Assembly: GCA_016808115.1 (NCBI GenBank) | Contig: JAEQBH010002441.1 | Coordinates: 558,001 to 622,000, forward strand | Reading direction: 5' to 3' | Source: Tetrastigma voinierianum | Taxonomy: Eukaryota; Streptophyta; Magnoliopsida; Vitales; Vitaceae | Length of the DNA stretch: 64,000 nt | Part shown: positions 62,625-64,000 of the stretch, in pieces | Numbering within the stretch: position 1 is the stretch's first letter | Layout of the letters: every line of letters begins with the position of its first letter | Translations under genes and position numbers: made by a program | The notes under the pieces: generated by a model | What the model was told of the DNA's origin: nothing | Database searches by the model: none | What the model saw: only the letters and a program-made list of their open reading frames with translations

Positions 62625-64000
62625 CTTCATATATGAGAGTGTTGCACCTCCGCAAGCAGAACTCTCACCACTTGAGAACATGATTATTGGTGCCCCTGAC
62701 AAAGTGGGTATATGACAATCGGTTTACACGTTTCTAATCAAATTATTATCTTATATTATAATTGAAAACCATATAATTAATTCCTTTAATTCTACTTGTT
62801 GGCATGGGAATAGAGCCATCATCTTCATATGAAATCAAAAACAAATACTTGGATATGGAATATAAAGATATGAAAGATAATGTGAACATCCAAAGGGAGA
62901 AATGGAAGACTTATGGGTACATAATTATGTGTGATGGATGGACCGACCCCACGAAATTAAGCATCATTAATTTCATGGTATATTCGAAAGGAAGCATAAT
63001 ATTCCTCAAGTCCGTTGATGCATCCGACAAGATAAAAGACAACAAATACATTTATGGTTTATTGAAGGACGTGATCAAGGAAGTTGGTGAAGTAAATGTT
63101 GTGCAAATTATTACAAACAATGAATCAACATTTGTGAAGGAGGGGAAGTTGCTAATGAAGAAGTACAATTTATATTGAACTCCATGCGTAGCACACTGCA
63201 TTGACTTGATGTTTGAAAACATTGGTAAAAGAACTACTATTTTGGAATTGATTACCATTGCATGAAAAATCATCAACATCATCTACAATCATGGTTGGTT
63301 TCTTGCTAAAACGAGAAAGGTATGTGATTGAGATATTATGCGTCCAGGGGTAACAAGATTTGTGACAAATTGCATCGCCCTAGAAAGTCTTCTAAAAAAG
63401 AGGGATGATTTGAAGAAGATCTTTACTAGTGATGAATGAGCTTCTCACAAGCTTAGTCGATCGACCATTGGACATGAAGTTGAAGTACTTATGTTTGATC
63501 ATACATATTGGGAGAAGGTCTCTAAGCTAGTGTCAATCTATGAGACACTATATACAGTTCTTCGCATTGTTGATTTCGAAGTCGTCCCAACAATTCCATT
63601 TATTAGTATAAAGTTGATTAAGTAATGAGCAAAATTTATCGCTCATTACCAGGTGAGTTAAAACAATCATCGCATATCGTTGGGATATAACCCTCAAACA
63701 TCCTCTTCATGTAGTAGGTAACTAAGCGATATCATTATCACATTTAATGTATATTATCTTCCTTTTATCACATACTAATTCTAAATCACTTTTGTAGCAT
63801 ATTATTTGAATCTAAGATTTTAATATAGACCTGGAGTTAGTAGTAACCCTGAGCTACTCCAAGTTGTTCATGAAGTATTTGCAAGATTATCTTTTACTAC
63901 TACAAGCCTTGGTAATTTTGGAAATTAAGTACATTAATAGGTTACAGTTCTAATTAATTAATTCAATTTATTTGATTACACTTACACTTATATTGATTTG
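62625..64000 (+). pseudogene. hAT transposase, middle exons (DUF659), continues beyond window
   Basis: After the LTR the frame resumes with YESVAPPQAELSPLENMIIG, an intron of about 95 bp, then 62804: IEPSSSYEIKNKYLDMEYKD and the DUF659 block (GYIIMCDGWTDPTKLSIINF). This is followed by TPCVAHCIDLMFENIG, RPGVTRF and YWEKVSKLVSIYE down to a stop at about 63625. TGA stops occur at about 63177, 63262, 63331 and 63438. The next exon at about 63797-63928 gives AYYLN followed by a RPGVSSNPELLQVVHE-like block and SLGNFGN. The C-terminal dimerisation domain lies beyond the window. Confidence 0.85.

Overview
This is nuclear DNA from a flowering plant, most likely a woody eudicot. It is AT-rich, has long introns, is full of LTR retrotransposons and other transposon relics, and carries plant gene families (GDSL esterase/lipase, OSCA/CSC1 channel, ARM-repeat protein). 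The species cannot be named from the sequence. Intact reading frames are short. Every conserved gene must be read by hopping between frames, so both real decay and uncorrected indel errors have to be considered.

Layout. 1-11.7 kb is a nest of related long LTRs (2.1-2.8 kb, Ty3/gypsy Tekay/Del-like). A solo-like LTR (1501-2742 and 10332-~11720) is split by a complete non-autonomous element (2748-10326, minus strand, TSD CATCA) that carries only a gag remnant. 12.0-12.2 kb is a tRNA-type SINE. 12.4-15.6 kb is a broken GDSL gene (minus). 16.1-22.7 kb is a second, plus-strand element of the same LTR family, with a ~37-bp tandem repeat array inside. 22.7-24.2 kb shows nothing coding.

24.25-32.4 kb is an OSCA/CSC1-like ion channel gene (minus). 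34.0-36.5 kb is a relic of a ZMYM1-like hAT transposase. 38.0-38.8 kb holds a cluster of a short interspersed repeat in both orientations.

39.14-52.36 kb is the most interesting block. It is bounded by about 230 bp of collinear inverted repeats and contains a decayed plant mobile domain (PMD) gene and a second PMD-like fragment, so it is a candidate large TIR transposon (possibly a MULE). 52.9-56.3 kb is an ARM-repeat gene (plus). From 57.6 kb to the window end lies a decayed hAT element (BED zinc finger and DUF659 parts), into which a 2.33-kb solo LTR inserted with a perfect CTTCA duplication.

The host genes (GDSL, OSCA, ARM) are unrelated in function and do not form a cluster. The remaining sequence is layered transposon insertions of different ages.
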